Source: Borreliella burgdorferi B31 (GTDB lineage: Bacteria; Spirochaetota; Spirochaetia; Borreliales; Borreliaceae). From it: a DNA stretch of 64,000 bases. Where the stretch lies: contig NC_001318.1 of the NCBI RefSeq assembly GCF_000008685.2, positions 691,441 through 755,440 on the forward strand. The letters are read 5' to 3'. The position numbers and the translations under genes were made by a program. The notes beneath the pieces are model-generated. The model was not told where the DNA came from. It made no database searches and saw nothing but the letters and a program-made list of their open reading frames with translations. Of the stretch, positions 48,245 to 56,682 are shown in pieces. Position 1 is the stretch's first letter. Every line of letters begins with the position of its first letter.

Positions 48245-48736
48245 ATGAGGGTGGCAGTTTTTCCAGGATCTTTTGATCCAATTACTTGGGGTCATATTGA
48301 TTTAATTAAAAGATCGTTGGCTATTTTTGACAAAGTTATTGTTTTAGTAGCTAAAAATAAATCAAAAAAATATTTCCTAAGTGATATTGAGAGGTTTAGC
48401 CTTACAAAAGATGTTATTTCGTCTTTAAATTTTTCAAATGTGCTTGTAGATAGGTATAGCGGGTTTATTGTTGATTATGCATTAATTAATTCTATTAAAT
48501 TTATTGTTAGAGGAATTAGGGCTTTTAATGATTTTGATATAGAGTTTGAAAGATATCTTGTTAATAATAAGTTAAATTTTGAAATTGATACTATATTTTT
48601 ACCAAGTAGTGCAGAACATTTATATGTAAGGTCGGATTTTGTAAAGGAATTGATGTTGAAAAAGGATGTTGATCTTTCTAATTTTGTTCCAGAATTGGTG
48701 TTTAATAGATTAAAATCTAAGTTTATTGACAAATGA
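48245..48736 (+). CDS. coaD: Phosphopantetheine adenylyltransferase
   Basis: Transfers AMP to 4'-phosphopantetheine, the penultimate step of coenzyme A synthesis. The nucleotidyltransferase motif is [16 protein letters not shown] (residues 6-21, with the TxGH-type WGH), and [15 protein letters not shown] and [18 protein letters not shown] are CoaD signatures. Length 163 is normal. It starts 1 nt after the unknown zinc-knuckle gene. CoA made here also serves the acyl carrier protein encoded nearby. Confidence 0.96.
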
Positions 48737-48799
48737 CTTGGTTAATATATATATTATTAAGATAATTTAATGTAGTTTAAAAGTAGTTAGGAGAAAGTA

Positions 48800-48982
48800 A
48801 TGGCTGTTCCAAAATTTAAGCCTTCAAAATCTAGAAGTAGAACAAGGCGGAGTATAAATATGAGAAAAAAAATTCCACAATTTCAAGAATGTTCTAATTG
48901 TGGTAATCTTGGCGTGAGACATAGGATTTGTTTAAAATGTGGATATTATAGGAATAACCAATATCTAGAAATAGGTTTGTAG
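48800..48982 (+). CDS. rpmF: 50S ribosomal protein L32
   Basis: Short (60-residue) large-subunit protein with the typical start [18 protein letters not shown] and a zinc-binding CSNC ... CLKC pair. TAGGAG precedes the ATG. Its place before acpP and rnc follows the common rpmF-fatty acid synthesis arrangement, though plsX and fab genes are not present here. Confidence 0.96.
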
Positions 48983-49005
48983 CTTGTAGTAAGGAAGGTG
49001 TATTC

Positions 49006-49248
49006 ATGGATAATGATGAAATTTTTAGCAAGGTTAGGTCTATTATATCTGAGCAACTTGATAAAAAAGAAGATGAAATTACCACAGACTCTAGATTTGT
49101 TGAAGATCTTAATGCAGATAGTCTAGATATTTATGAGCTTTTGTATTTGCTTGAAGAGGCCTTTGATGATAAGATTCCAGAGAATGAAGCCAATGAATTT
49201 GAGACGGTAGGCGATGTTGTTAATTTTATTAAAAAGAGAAAGGGTTGA
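49006..49248 (+). CDS. acpP: Acyl carrier protein
   Basis: Small acidic carrier of acyl chains, 80 residues. The phosphopantetheine attachment serine is in [17 protein letters not shown] (about residue 40), and DSRFVEDL precedes it, as in the family. AAGGAAGGTG is upstream of the ATG. Since Borrelia lacks a full fatty-acid synthesis pathway, its role may be in lipid transfer. The stop overlaps the rnc start (TGATG). Confidence 0.96.
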   Translation: MDNDEIFSKVRSIISEQLDKKEDEITTDSRFVEDLNADSLDIYELLYLLEEAFDDKIPENEANEFETVGDVVNFIKKRKG

Positions 49249-49985
49249 TGAAAAAAAAATCTTCTGATTTTTGTTTGTGTAATGAAAGAAAATCTCAATT
49301 GAGTAAATTTTTGGAAAATTTGAGCATTGACTTTAGTAATTTTGATTTATTGAATACAGCATTGTGTCATTCGTCGTATTCTAATGAGTTGGATCAAAAA
49401 TCTAGTAATAATGAGAGATTAGAATTTTTGGGAGATTCTGTGCTTAATTTGATTATTACAGATCATCTTTATAAAACTTATCCAAATAAAAGTGAAGGAG
49501 AGCTCAGTAAGGCCAGATCTTATATTGTTAGTGAAGATTCCCTATCTAATATTGCTAGAGAGATTAATCTTGGTTCTTATATTTTGCTAGGTAGAGGGGA
49601 GGAGAGTAATGATGGTCGAAATAAAAAAGGCATTCTTGCAGATGCTATTGAAGCTTTTGTAGGCGCTATTTATCTTGATAGTGGGTTTTCAAGAGCAACA
49701 GAATTTGTGGTTGGACTTTTTGATATGTATATAAGATTGATGTTTAATAGGGGGGATTTTAAAGATTATAAGAGTTTGTTGCAAGAATATGTTCAAAAGA
49801 AATATAAAATCTCGCCAAGTTATAAGCTAGACAAGGAAATAGGTCCAGACCATGATAAAGTTTTTTGTGTGGAACTTTATGTTGGAGAAAATTTTATATC
49901 AAATGGAAAGGGCAAATCTAAAAAAGAAGCCGAAATGAGAGCGGCTGAAGTAGCTTTAAAAGCTATGGAAAACATTAACCTTTAA
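49248..49985 (+). CDS. rnc: Ribonuclease III
   Basis: Cleaves double-stranded RNA in rRNA and mRNA processing. The catalytic signature [15 protein letters not shown] is at about residues 52-66 and the second acidic residues are in [15 protein letters not shown]. The double-stranded RNA-binding domain is C-terminal ([18 protein letters not shown]). The ATG at 49248 overlaps the acpP stop by one base; TTG 49245 is also in frame. 245 residues. Its 3' end overlaps the convergent cca gene by 30 nt. Confidence 0.96.
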   Translation: MKKKSSDFCLCNERKSQLSKFLENLSIDFSNFDLLNTALCHSSYSNELDQKSSNNERLEFLGDSVLNLIITDHLYKTYPNKSEGELSKARSYIVSEDSLSNIAREINLGSYILLGRGEESNDGRNKKGILADAIEAFVGAIYLDSGFSRATEFVVGLFDMYIRLMFNRGDFKDYKSLLQEYVQKKYKISPSYKLDKEIGPDHDKVFCVELYVGENFISNGKGKSKKEAEMRAAEVALKAMENINL

Positions 49986-51188
49986 GGTTTTGATTTTTTT
50001 TATAAGATAATTTTTAGTATTAAGCTTGGGATTTTCAATTACACATCTTAGTAGCATATTTAAAATTTTACCTATATTTTTGTTTTCTATTTGTTCTAGA
50101 TTTTGAATATCTTTTCCGTTTATTTTTAAATCTTTTAAAGAGAGAGGATTTTTTAGCAATTTTTTTCTTTTTATGTTTTTTATTATAAATAAATATCTTT
50201 TATTTTTTCCTTTGAGTGCTTTGTATATATCAATTATTTCTTTATAATGTTCTCTTGTGCTTTTGCTAAGCAAATATCTAATATCACTTAATTTTTTGAC
50301 ATTAAAAATATTGTTATTATCGATTATGCCTCTATAAAATAAAATCAGCTTAATTTCTTTATTTGAGAATTTAAGTAAAGTTAATTTTTCTTTTAGTTCT
50401 TTTATAGGTTTTTTAATTGTCAATATTGTGATTGCCTTTAGATAAAATTTGTTTTTATCAAGTAGAGCAATTTTTTTGATTACTTTTGTTTTTATTTCTA
50501 GATTAAAAAAATTTTTAAAAAAATCAACTTTTTTAAGATAATAAATTCCTTTTTGTATATTTATGCCTTCTAACAATTTGTGAAATTCATTTTTTATTCT
50601 TTCTTTTGAAATCATTAAAATATTTTCTTTTTTATATTTCATTGAAATTAAAGTATTTTTTTCAATGTTAAAATTAAGTGTGGATGAAAATCTTGCTGCT
50701 CTAAGTATTCTAAGGGCGTCTTCTTCAAGTCTTTTGTTTGGATTTCCTATGCATCTTATTATTTTCTTATTAAGGTCTTTTTTCCCATTATAGCAATCTA
50801 TTATGTTGAAGTTGAAAATATCCATTGCAATTGCATTAATTGTAAAATCTCTTCTTTCAAGATCTTTAAGTAAATTTTTAGTATATTCTACTTGTTTGGG
50901 GGCTCTGTTGTTTTCATATTCTTTTTCTATTCTGTATGTGGTGATTTCAAAGATTTTTTTATTAAAAATAATACCAATTGTGCCATGTTTTATTCCTGTT
51001 TTGATGTTATTTGGAAATAATGTTATTATTTCTTCAGGAGTTGCATTTGTTGCAAAATCAAAATCGTAAGGCTGTTTATTAAGCAGTAAGTCTCTTAAAG
51101 CGCCTCCAACTAAATAAAATTCGTAGTTATTTTTTTTAAATATTTTACCAATTTTAATTATATTTGGATTGTTTTTCCCTAGATTCAT
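49956..51188 (-). CDS. tRNA nucleotidyltransferase/poly(A) polymerase (probable CCA-adding enzyme)
   Basis: A 410-residue class II nucleotidyltransferase. The head has [11 protein letters not shown] (residues 27-37) and the catalytic [19 protein letters not shown] and the ribose-binding [15 protein letters not shown] follow. Sequence alone does not settle between CCA addition and poly(A) addition, but none of the three tRNA genes in this window encodes CCA, so the cell needs a CCA enzyme. The protein is extremely rich in Lys, Ile and Asn, in line with its minus-strand location. Overlaps rnc 3' end. Confidence 0.88.
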   Translation of the reverse strand: MNLGKNNPNIIKIGKIFKKNNYEFYLVGGALRDLLLNKQPYDFDFATNATPEEIITLFPNNIKTGIKHGTIGIIFNKKIFEITTYRIEKEYENNRAPKQVEYTKNLLKDLERRDFTINAIAMDIFNFNIIDCYNGKKDLNKKIIRCIGNPNKRLEEDALRILRAARFSSTLNFNIEKNTLISMKYKKENILMISKERIKNEFHKLLEGINIQKGIYYLKKVDFFKNFFNLEIKTKVIKKIALLDKNKFYLKAITILTIKKPIKELKEKLTLLKFSNKEIKLILFYRGIIDNNNIFNVKKLSDIRYLLSKSTREHYKEIIDIYKALKGKNKRYLFIIKNIKRKKLLKNPLSLKDLKINGKDIQNLEQIENKNIGKILNMLLRCVIENPKLNTKNYLIKKIKTLKVNVFHSF

Positions 51189-51303
51189 ATAAAATTATAT
51201 TATAGTGTAAATAATTTTTTTCTAAAATTGATTTACAATTTTAATTTATTTGAAGTATGTTGTAAGTAGTACTTTATTTTTTAAATGGTTTTATTGGGGT
51301 TTT

Positions 51304-53076
51304 ATGAGTGGTAATAACAATAGCGTATACAACTCTATAGGTCAACTTTCAAAAGAGACTAAAGATAGGTTGATGAATGATATAAGAAAAAGCTTAGGTT
51401 TGAATTCTTCCGATTTTGTTTTGCCCAATAGTAGTAATGAGCCTTATGTTGATTCTCAGCTTGAAAAATTTCTTTCGGGGCGCTTAATGGAAGAATCATT
51501 TCTTATTAGAATGTGGTTAACTATTTTAAATTTTTTTCAGAAAGATAAAAGCAAAGAAGATATATATAAAGCTTATGTTATAAAAAACCTGGAAAATCAA
51601 ATTAATGAAATGTGTAAAAATCCAGTAATAGATTTTAAGAGAGAATGTTTGCATGTTGGTTTTGTGGAAATGTTTTTTAGTGTTTGCCGATATTCAATGG
51701 AATTGAAAGAATTTTTTAGGAAATTAGAAAAAGGTGGTATTGTTGTTGAGCAAACTATTTTAGAAATTATTCAAAGCAAAGTTCTTAACTCTAAGAACAA
51801 TTTGGAAGATTTTTTAGATGAAGGTGAATATGAGCTTTTTTTAAAAAAAGAAAAAACCCAAAACGATTTAGAAGAATCTCTTAAGGTCAAGATAAATGAA
51901 TATATTAATTCTATTCCATCTAGTACTTACAAAATCGTCTCGGATATGTTTGAGTTTTATTATGTTTTTAATAGTTTGGCGTTTTTCCCTTACAAATCTT
52001 TTTTTTCATTTTTTAATGTAGATCTTTTAGATAGTGCTGAGAATATTAGCATTGTTGACTTTGAGGTTGGATTTGGAACCAGCTTTTCAAGTGTTAGTAA
52101 GTATTTGAATTCTTTTTTTGACATTTTGTATACATTAAAAGATATTGAGATAGATGAGGATATTGTTAAAAGCATTATATCGAATTATTTTTCAATATCT
52201 GATGATATTAGTAATTCAGAGATAATTTCAAGAGAAGATCATATATCTCGGGTAGAATATGTATTTAAAAATGTTTTATCTATTGTATCTAAGATTGTTG
52301 GCTTGTCGAGGACTTTGCCTTATTTAGATATTTTTAGAGTATATTGCAAAAATCCTGTTGCATCTCCTAAAAAATATGTACCCTTTTTTGATGTAAAAAA
52401 TTTTTATGAGAACATTTTATTTTTAAATGTTATGGGTCAGGCTATTAAAAAGCGTGATAGCTCTTTAAAAGTTCTTGTTATCAAAGAAATAAAAAATCTT
52501 GTTAGAGATCCTAGTTTAATTTTAAATTTAAAAGGCGAGATTTTTAATGAATTAAATCTTGGGCGTTATAGTTTTAAAAAGTTATATTTTCTTAATGATT
52601 TTTTTAAAAACATATATGATGTTAGAATGATGGAAGTTTTAAGAACTATAAATAATGTCGTATTAATCAATAATCATGATTTGAGAAATATATATGTTGA
52701 CATTGAAAATAATATTACTGCTTTGAAAAAAGAAATTTATAATATTTACTTTGAGATTGATTATAAAAATGAAGAGTTTGAAAGGTATAAAAGAGACGGT
52801 AAAATTGATAACTCTTATAAGGAAAGGATTTTGAAGTGGTGCTTAACTGAATCCGTTTCTATTGATAAGGTTTCAAGTAGATTTGTGGATTATTTTATTG
52901 AGCTTAAAAAGAGGTGCTTGTCTTTGTTGGAAAATCATAATGTTTTTATTCGAAAATCTTTAACGGTTTCTTACAAATCAATGGTAACTGAAAATAAAAC
53001 AATTACATTAGCCGATGTTATTGGCAATCTTTTGGAAATCATAAATCAAGCACTTTTTATAATAAAGAATTTATAA
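51304..53076 (+). CDS. Large conserved hypothetical protein, function unknown
   Basis: A 590-residue, mostly helical protein without leader or membrane helix. No family is recognised. It has a charged coiled-coil-like segment around residues 170-210 and an aromatic-rich middle with the Gly/Ser string VGFGTSFSSVSKYL. An in-frame TTG lies at 51250, but GGGG just before ATG 51304 and the lack of a site upstream favour ATG. It stands alone after the divergent cca gene, and a small membrane-protein gene follows after 5 nt, so the two are probably one unit. Confidence 0.7.
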   Translation: MSGNNNSVYNSIGQLSKETKDRLMNDIRKSLGLNSSDFVLPNSSNEPYVDSQLEKFLSGRLMEESFLIRMWLTILNFFQKDKSKEDIYKAYVIKNLENQINEMCKNPVIDFKRECLHVGFVEMFFSVCRYSMELKEFFRKLEKGGIVVEQTILEIIQSKVLNSKNNLEDFLDEGEYELFLKKEKTQNDLEESLKVKINEYINSIPSSTYKIVSDMFEFYYVFNSLAFFPYKSFFSFFNVDLLDSAENISIVDFEVGFGTSFSSVSKYLNSFFDILYTLKDIEIDEDIVKSIISNYFSISDDISNSEIISREDHISRVEYVFKNVLSIVSKIVGLSRTLPYLDIFRVYCKNPVASPKKYVPFFDVKNFYENILFLNVMGQAIKKRDSSLKVLVIKEIKNLVRDPSLILNLKGEIFNELNLGRYSFKKLYFLNDFFKNIYDVRMMEVLRTINNVVLINNHDLRNIYVDIENNITALKKEIYNIYFEIDYKNEEFERYKRDGKIDNSYKERILKWCLTESVSIDKVSSRFVDYFIELKKRCLSLLENHNVFIRKSLTVSYKSMVTENKTITLADVIGNLLEIINQALFIIKNL

Positions 53077-53081
53077 ATTTC

Positions 53082-53405
53082 ATGAAAGCTTTTAAAGTAA
53101 AAAATCTAAGACGTTTTTCAAATTTTATTAGAATTTTGGTTATTGTATTGTTTTTAAATTCTTTGTTAAGTTTGTTCGTGTTTTTGGCTGGTTCTTACAA
53201 TATTTTTGTTTACAATTTTCAGAAATTTTATCTTGATCTTGCTATTATTTTAAGCTCTGTTTCTTTTGGACTTGAATCTACTAGACTGATATTTTTTTAT
53301 TTTTTGAAAAATAAAAAAATTAAGTATTATTTAATTTTAATTTTTAGTTTTATAATTTTTTTTATTGCTCTTGTTTTTAAAATTTTTCTTTCTGGTAATA
53401 AATAG
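53082..53405 (+). CDS. Small membrane protein, unknown function
   Basis: A 107-residue protein with three hydrophobic helices (about residues 15-38, 47-72 and 80-102) and basic ends (FKVKNLRRF), placing the N-terminus in the cytoplasm. No family is recognised. It starts 5 nt after the large unknown protein. The following 90 nt hold the promoter of the tRNA genes. Confidence 0.6.
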   Translation: MKAFKVKNLRRFSNFIRILVIVLFLNSLLSLFVFLAGSYNIFVYNFQKFYLDLAIILSSVSFGLESTRLIFFYFLKNKKIKYYLILIFSFIIFFIALVFKIFLSGNK

Positions 53406-53445
53406 ATTAATAGGAAGATTATATTAATTATTTATCATTATTCTA

Positions 53446-53474
53446 TTGACTAATGAATTTTATTTTTATAAACT
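53446..53474 (+). promoter_or_regulatory. Promoter of the tRNA-Thr/tRNA-Tyr unit
   Basis: TTGACT (53446-53451) and TAAACT (53469-53474) with a 17-base spacer lie 18 nt before the first tRNA base. This is a good position for a stable-RNA promoter with a short leader. Confidence 0.5.
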
Positions 53475-53492
53475 AACTATTAGTTTTTGTTT

Positions 53493-53566
53493 GCCGACTT
53501 AGCTCAGCTGGCCAGAGCAGCGGGTCTTGTAAACCGCAGTCGTCGGTTCGAATCCGACAGTCGGCT
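53493..53566 (+). tRNA. tRNA-Thr (anticodon UGU)
   Basis: A 74-nt cloverleaf with acceptor GCCGACT/AGTCGGC, D arm GCTC/GAGC, T arm GTCGG-TTCGAAT-CCGAC and anticodon loop CTTGTAA (anticodon TGT). The 5' side of the anticodon stem has one base too many: GCGGGT faces ACCGC, so one G must bulge or the loop must widen. The variable region has four bases (AGTC) rather than the usual five. CCA is not encoded. The acceptor and T arms are perfect, so the gene is probably functional. Confidence 0.93.
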
Positions 53567-53571
53567 TTTAT

Positions 53572-53653
53572 GGGGCGGTACCGAAGTGGTTAACCGGGGC
53601 AGACTGTAAATCTGTTGGCTTTGCCTACGTGGGTTCGAATCCCACCCTCCCCA
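53572..53653 (+). tRNA. tRNA-Tyr (anticodon GUA)
   Basis: An 82-nt class II tRNA with a long variable arm. The anticodon loop CTGTAAA (GTA) is on a CAGA/TCTG-type stem, and the T arm GTGGG-TTCGAAT-CCCAC is perfect. The acceptor GGGGCGG pairs with CCTCCCC except for a C-U mismatch at the fifth position. The discriminator is A and CCA is not encoded. It follows tRNA-Thr after 5 nt and is probably on the same transcript. Confidence 0.95.
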
Positions 53654-53785
53654 ATTTAGTGAAATTATAAGCGTTTGCCTTTTTATAATTTTTATTGTGA
53701 TCTTTTAAATGTGTTATGTCGTTTCATTTTGGTGCTTTTATTTTTGTCTATTTAGAAAAGTTATTATTGGTTATAAAATATGATG

Positions 53786-53820
53786 TTAGCTATCAATTAA
53801 AAATTTTAATTGATAGCTAA
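53786..53820. repeat. Perfect 35-nt palindrome upstream of mltG-dnaG-rpoD
   Basis: Bases 53786-53802 are the exact reverse complement of 53804-53820, with one central base. The arms begin TTAGCTATC and end GATAGCTAA. It lies in the 208-nt gap between tRNA-Tyr and mltG, 41 nt before the mltG start. No T run follows on the + strand, so it is not a typical terminator for the tRNA unit. It could be an operator, a cruciform or an RNA hairpin in the mltG leader. Confidence 0.8.
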
Positions 53821-53861
53821 AGTGTAATTAGCAAAGACTTTTGTTTAGCTAGGAGATTCTT

Positions 53862-54893
53862 GTGCTTATTAAAATTGGGAAAGTGTTTATTCTTTTTTTC
53901 TTTTTGGGATCTATTTTGTCAATTTTTATATATTTTTTAAATTTATCTTCTTTGGCAAATGGCTTAGTTTATGAATTTAATATTGAAAAAGGTTGGGGAG
54001 TTAAAAAAATAGCTAAAGAATTGAAAAAACAAAAATTAATTAAATCCGAGCTGCTTCTTGTTTTTATTTCATATATTTTAGGTAGTGATAAACAATTTAA
54101 AGAGGGGAAATATTTAATAAATGGCGATCTTTCTACATTTGAAATATATAAAGAGTTTTTAAAGGGATCTTCTAACGTAAATATTGATGTTACAATACCC
54201 GAAGGGTATACTAGCAGAAGAATTGCTTTAAAGCTTAAGGAATTTTCTGTTATTGATGATGTTCAAGATTTTCTTTTTTTAATCAACAAAAAATCATTTA
54301 TTTATGAGCTTGGGCTTGATTATGACTCTCTTGAAGGATTTTTATTTCCAGATACTTATAAATTTTATAAGGGTATAGAAATAAAGAATGTAGTTCGCAT
54401 GTTTGTTGATAATTTTTTGAATAAGCTTAAGTCTATAGGCGTTGTTCTTAGCGATTATTCAAGTAAGGAGCTTTACAATAGGGTAATAATAGCATCTATT
54501 GTTGAACGTGAATATAGGGTTAAAAGTGAAGCCCCAATAATGTCTTCGGTTTTTTATAATAGAATAAAATCTGGTATGGCATTACAATCCTGTGCTACTA
54601 TTGAATATGTTATTACAGAGGAGCTAGGACGAAGCCATCCTAAGAGAATTTATTTTTCAGATTTAGAGATAGATTCTCCTTATAATACATATATTAATAA
54701 AGGATATCCTCCTACTCCAATTTCAAATGCTGGTATTATTTCGCTGCAAGCAGCTTTTTTCCCAAAAAATACGCAATATTTATTTTTTGTTGTAAAAGAC
54801 TCTAAGTTGGGCACACATCAATTTTCATCAGAATATTCTTCACATCTTTTAGGGGCAAAAGATTATATTAAAAATTTTATTACTAAGGATTAA
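53862..54893 (+). CDS. mltG: Endolytic murein transglycosylase MltG
   Basis: Cleaves nascent glycan strands at the inner membrane and so sets their length. The 343-residue protein has one N-terminal membrane helix (about residues 7-30), a LysM-like segment, and the YceG catalytic domain. The catalytic Glu lies in IIASIVEREYRVKSEAP (about residue 218), and YNTYINKGYPPTPISNAG is the family signature. The start is GTG with AGGAG upstream. It leads the dnaG-rpoD cluster, 5 nt before dnaG. Confidence 0.93.
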   Translation: MLIKIGKVFILFFFLGSILSIFIYFLNLSSLANGLVYEFNIEKGWGVKKIAKELKKQKLIKSELLLVFISYILGSDKQFKEGKYLINGDLSTFEIYKEFLKGSSNVNIDVTIPEGYTSRRIALKLKEFSVIDDVQDFLFLINKKSFIYELGLDYDSLEGFLFPDTYKFYKGIEIKNVVRMFVDNFLNKLKSIGVVLSDYSSKELYNRVIIASIVEREYRVKSEAPIMSSVFYNRIKSGMALQSCATIEYVITEELGRSHPKRIYFSDLEIDSPYNTYINKGYPPTPISNAGIISLQAAFFPKNTQYLFFVVKDSKLGTHQFSSEYSSHLLGAKDYIKNFITKD

Positions 54894-54898
54894 GAAGT

Positions 54899-56470
54899 AT
54901 GAAGTATTTACAAACTGTAGCTTCAATGAAAAGCAAATTTGATATTGTAGCTATTGTGGAGCAATATATTAAGCTTGTTAAATCGGGATCTGCTTACAAA
55001 GGTCTTTGTCCTTTTCATGCTGAGAAGACTCCCTCTTTTTTTGTAAATCCTTTGCAAGGATATTTTTATTGTTTTGGATGCAAAAAGGGTGGAGATGTTA
55101 TTGGATTTTTAATGGATATGGAAAAAATCAATTACAATGATGCTCTTAAGATTTTATGCGAAAAATCCGGTATTCATTATGATGATTTAAAAATAAGTCG
55201 AGGAAGTGAAAATAAAAATGAAAATAAAGACATGGTTTCAAAAATTTACTCTTTGAATTCTCGGTTAATTAATACCATTAAATTTTTTTTAAGTAAAAAC
55301 AAAAAAGCTTTAGATTATGTTTTAAAGAGTAGAGCAATATCTAAGGAAATTGTTGATTTATTTGAACTTGGTTATTTGCCATTTAACTTTAAAAATGGTT
55401 TAGAGCTTCATGATTTTTTAGTTTCAAAAGGATACTCTTCTGAAGTACTTAGAAAAAGTGGTTTGTTCTCGAAAACCAATCCCAAAGTTTCTATTTTATT
55501 TCAAAGATTAATTTTTCCAATTAAAGACTTTAAAGGAAACGTTGTTGGTTTTGGAGGTCGAGATTTAGATGGGAAAGGTTCTAAGTATATTAATTTAGGT
55601 GAAACTGAAGTTTTTAAAAAAAGGGAGCTTCTTTATGGATTTTATGAGGGTTTTGAGGAGATTAAATCTACAAAATCAGTTATATTGGTAGAAGGGTATA
55701 TAGATGTTCTTGCTTTTTTTACATCTGGGATTAAGAGAGCCGTATCTACTCTTGGCACTGCTTTTTCAAAAGAGCATTTAGCTTTAATTCAAAGATATGC
55801 TGATGAGATAATATTTTCTTTTGATGGGGATGATGCTGGACTTTCTGCAACTTTAAAAGCTTATCAAATTTGTTTGCCGTTTAATATCAATGTTAGTGTT
55901 GTTCGAATGGATTTTGGTACTGATCCTGCAGATGTTCTTAAAAGTGAGGGTGTAGACTCCTTGCAAAAAATTTTAAATAATAGATGTGATGCTTTTGAAT
56001 ATCTTTTGGATGTTTATTCTAATAAATATAATTTAAATAAAACTGTAGATTTAAATGCCATGATTAATTTATTTTTAAATTTGATAAATTTATCAAAAGT
56101 AGATACTCAGAAAAAAATTTTTTTAGACAAGCTAAGCAATAAACTTGGTATTGGTGTGACAACTTTATTGAAAGATTATTACAGAATAAAAGAAAGATTT
56201 GTAGTTGACAATAATAAAAGAAATTTGTATGCTCATAATGATGATTCTTATGAGAGGTATCTAATAGTAGCTTTGTTGAAAAATTTTAGTTATTTTAGCA
56301 TAGTAAGGCGCAATATTATTGATAGTGATTTAATTAATGTCGATGCCAGAAAAGTTTTTATGTGCTTTGAAAATTTATTTGAAAATAATAAAGATTTTTC
56401 ATTAATGGATTTAAAAAAAAATTTAAAGGATACCTATAAAGTTAGTGAATTTTTTTTGAAGAAATTTTAA
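54899..56470 (+). CDS. dnaG: DNA primase DnaG, interrupted before its C-terminal domain
   Basis: Makes RNA primers at the replication fork. The zinc-binding domain has GLCPFHAEKTPSF and YFYCFGCKKGGD (residues about 40-75). The TOPRIM core shows VEGYIDVLAF and FSFDGDDAGL, the catalytic acidic motifs. The frame ends at 523 residues just after a run of eight T (56450-56457), while the expected C-terminal helicase-binding domain continues uninterrupted in the -1 frame to 56679. With one more T, or a -1 slip, the product would be 593 residues, the normal size. It sits between mltG and rpoD, the classic macromolecular-synthesis arrangement. Confidence 0.93.
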   Translation: MKYLQTVASMKSKFDIVAIVEQYIKLVKSGSAYKGLCPFHAEKTPSFFVNPLQGYFYCFGCKKGGDVIGFLMDMEKINYNDALKILCEKSGIHYDDLKISRGSENKNENKDMVSKIYSLNSRLINTIKFFLSKNKKALDYVLKSRAISKEIVDLFELGYLPFNFKNGLELHDFLVSKGYSSEVLRKSGLFSKTNPKVSILFQRLIFPIKDFKGNVVGFGGRDLDGKGSKYINLGETEVFKKRELLYGFYEGFEEIKSTKSVILVEGYIDVLAFFTSGIKRAVSTLGTAFSKEHLALIQRYADEIIFSFDGDDAGLSATLKAYQICLPFNINVSVVRMDFGTDPADVLKSEGVDSLQKILNNRCDAFEYLLDVYSNKYNLNKTVDLNAMINLFLNLINLSKVDTQKKIFLDKLSNKLGIGVTTLLKDYYRIKERFVVDNNKRNLYAHNDDSYERYLIVALLKNFSYFSIVRRNIIDSDLINVDARKVFMCFENLFENNKDFSLMDLKKNLKDTYKVSEFFLKKF

Positions 56471-56679
56471 ATTCTGAATTTGAAGTGGATGATGAGATGC
56501 TCATTCATATTTTACTTGCAATCAAGAGAAGAAAATTAGATTCTCGTGTTTTGCTTTGCAAAAAAAGATATGATGGGGACTCTTTGGTAAATGCTAAGAT
56601 TCAAATAAATGAGTTAATGTTTTTAAATATGCAGAGAAAAAATTTAAAAATCTACATAGATGATGTTCCAGGGAGTTAG
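56458..56679 (+). CDS. C-terminal part of DnaG in the -1 frame
   Basis: 73 open codons from directly after the T8 run to 56679 encode a helical segment (EEILNSEFEVDDEML, then AIKRRKLDSRVLL and INELMFLNMQRKNL). In position and character this is the tail of the DnaG helicase-binding domain. The codons are intact and no separate ribosome-binding site or convincing start is present, so an independent gene is unlikely. Expression would need -1 frameshifting or transcript slippage at T-TTT-TTG (56452-56458). A sequencing error or strain mutation in the T run is the alternative. Confidence 0.7.
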   Translation, partial: EEILNSEFEVDDEMLIHILLAIKRRKLDSRVLLCKKRYDGDSLVNAKIQINELMFLNMQRKNLKIYIDDVPGS

Positions 56680-56682
56680 GTT

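Noticed and set aside
56485-56679. Independent 64-residue gene between dnaG and rpoD
   Set aside because: No ribosome-binding site at its ATG, and the frame continues upstream to the T8 run and completes the DnaG C-terminus; better read as part of dnaG.
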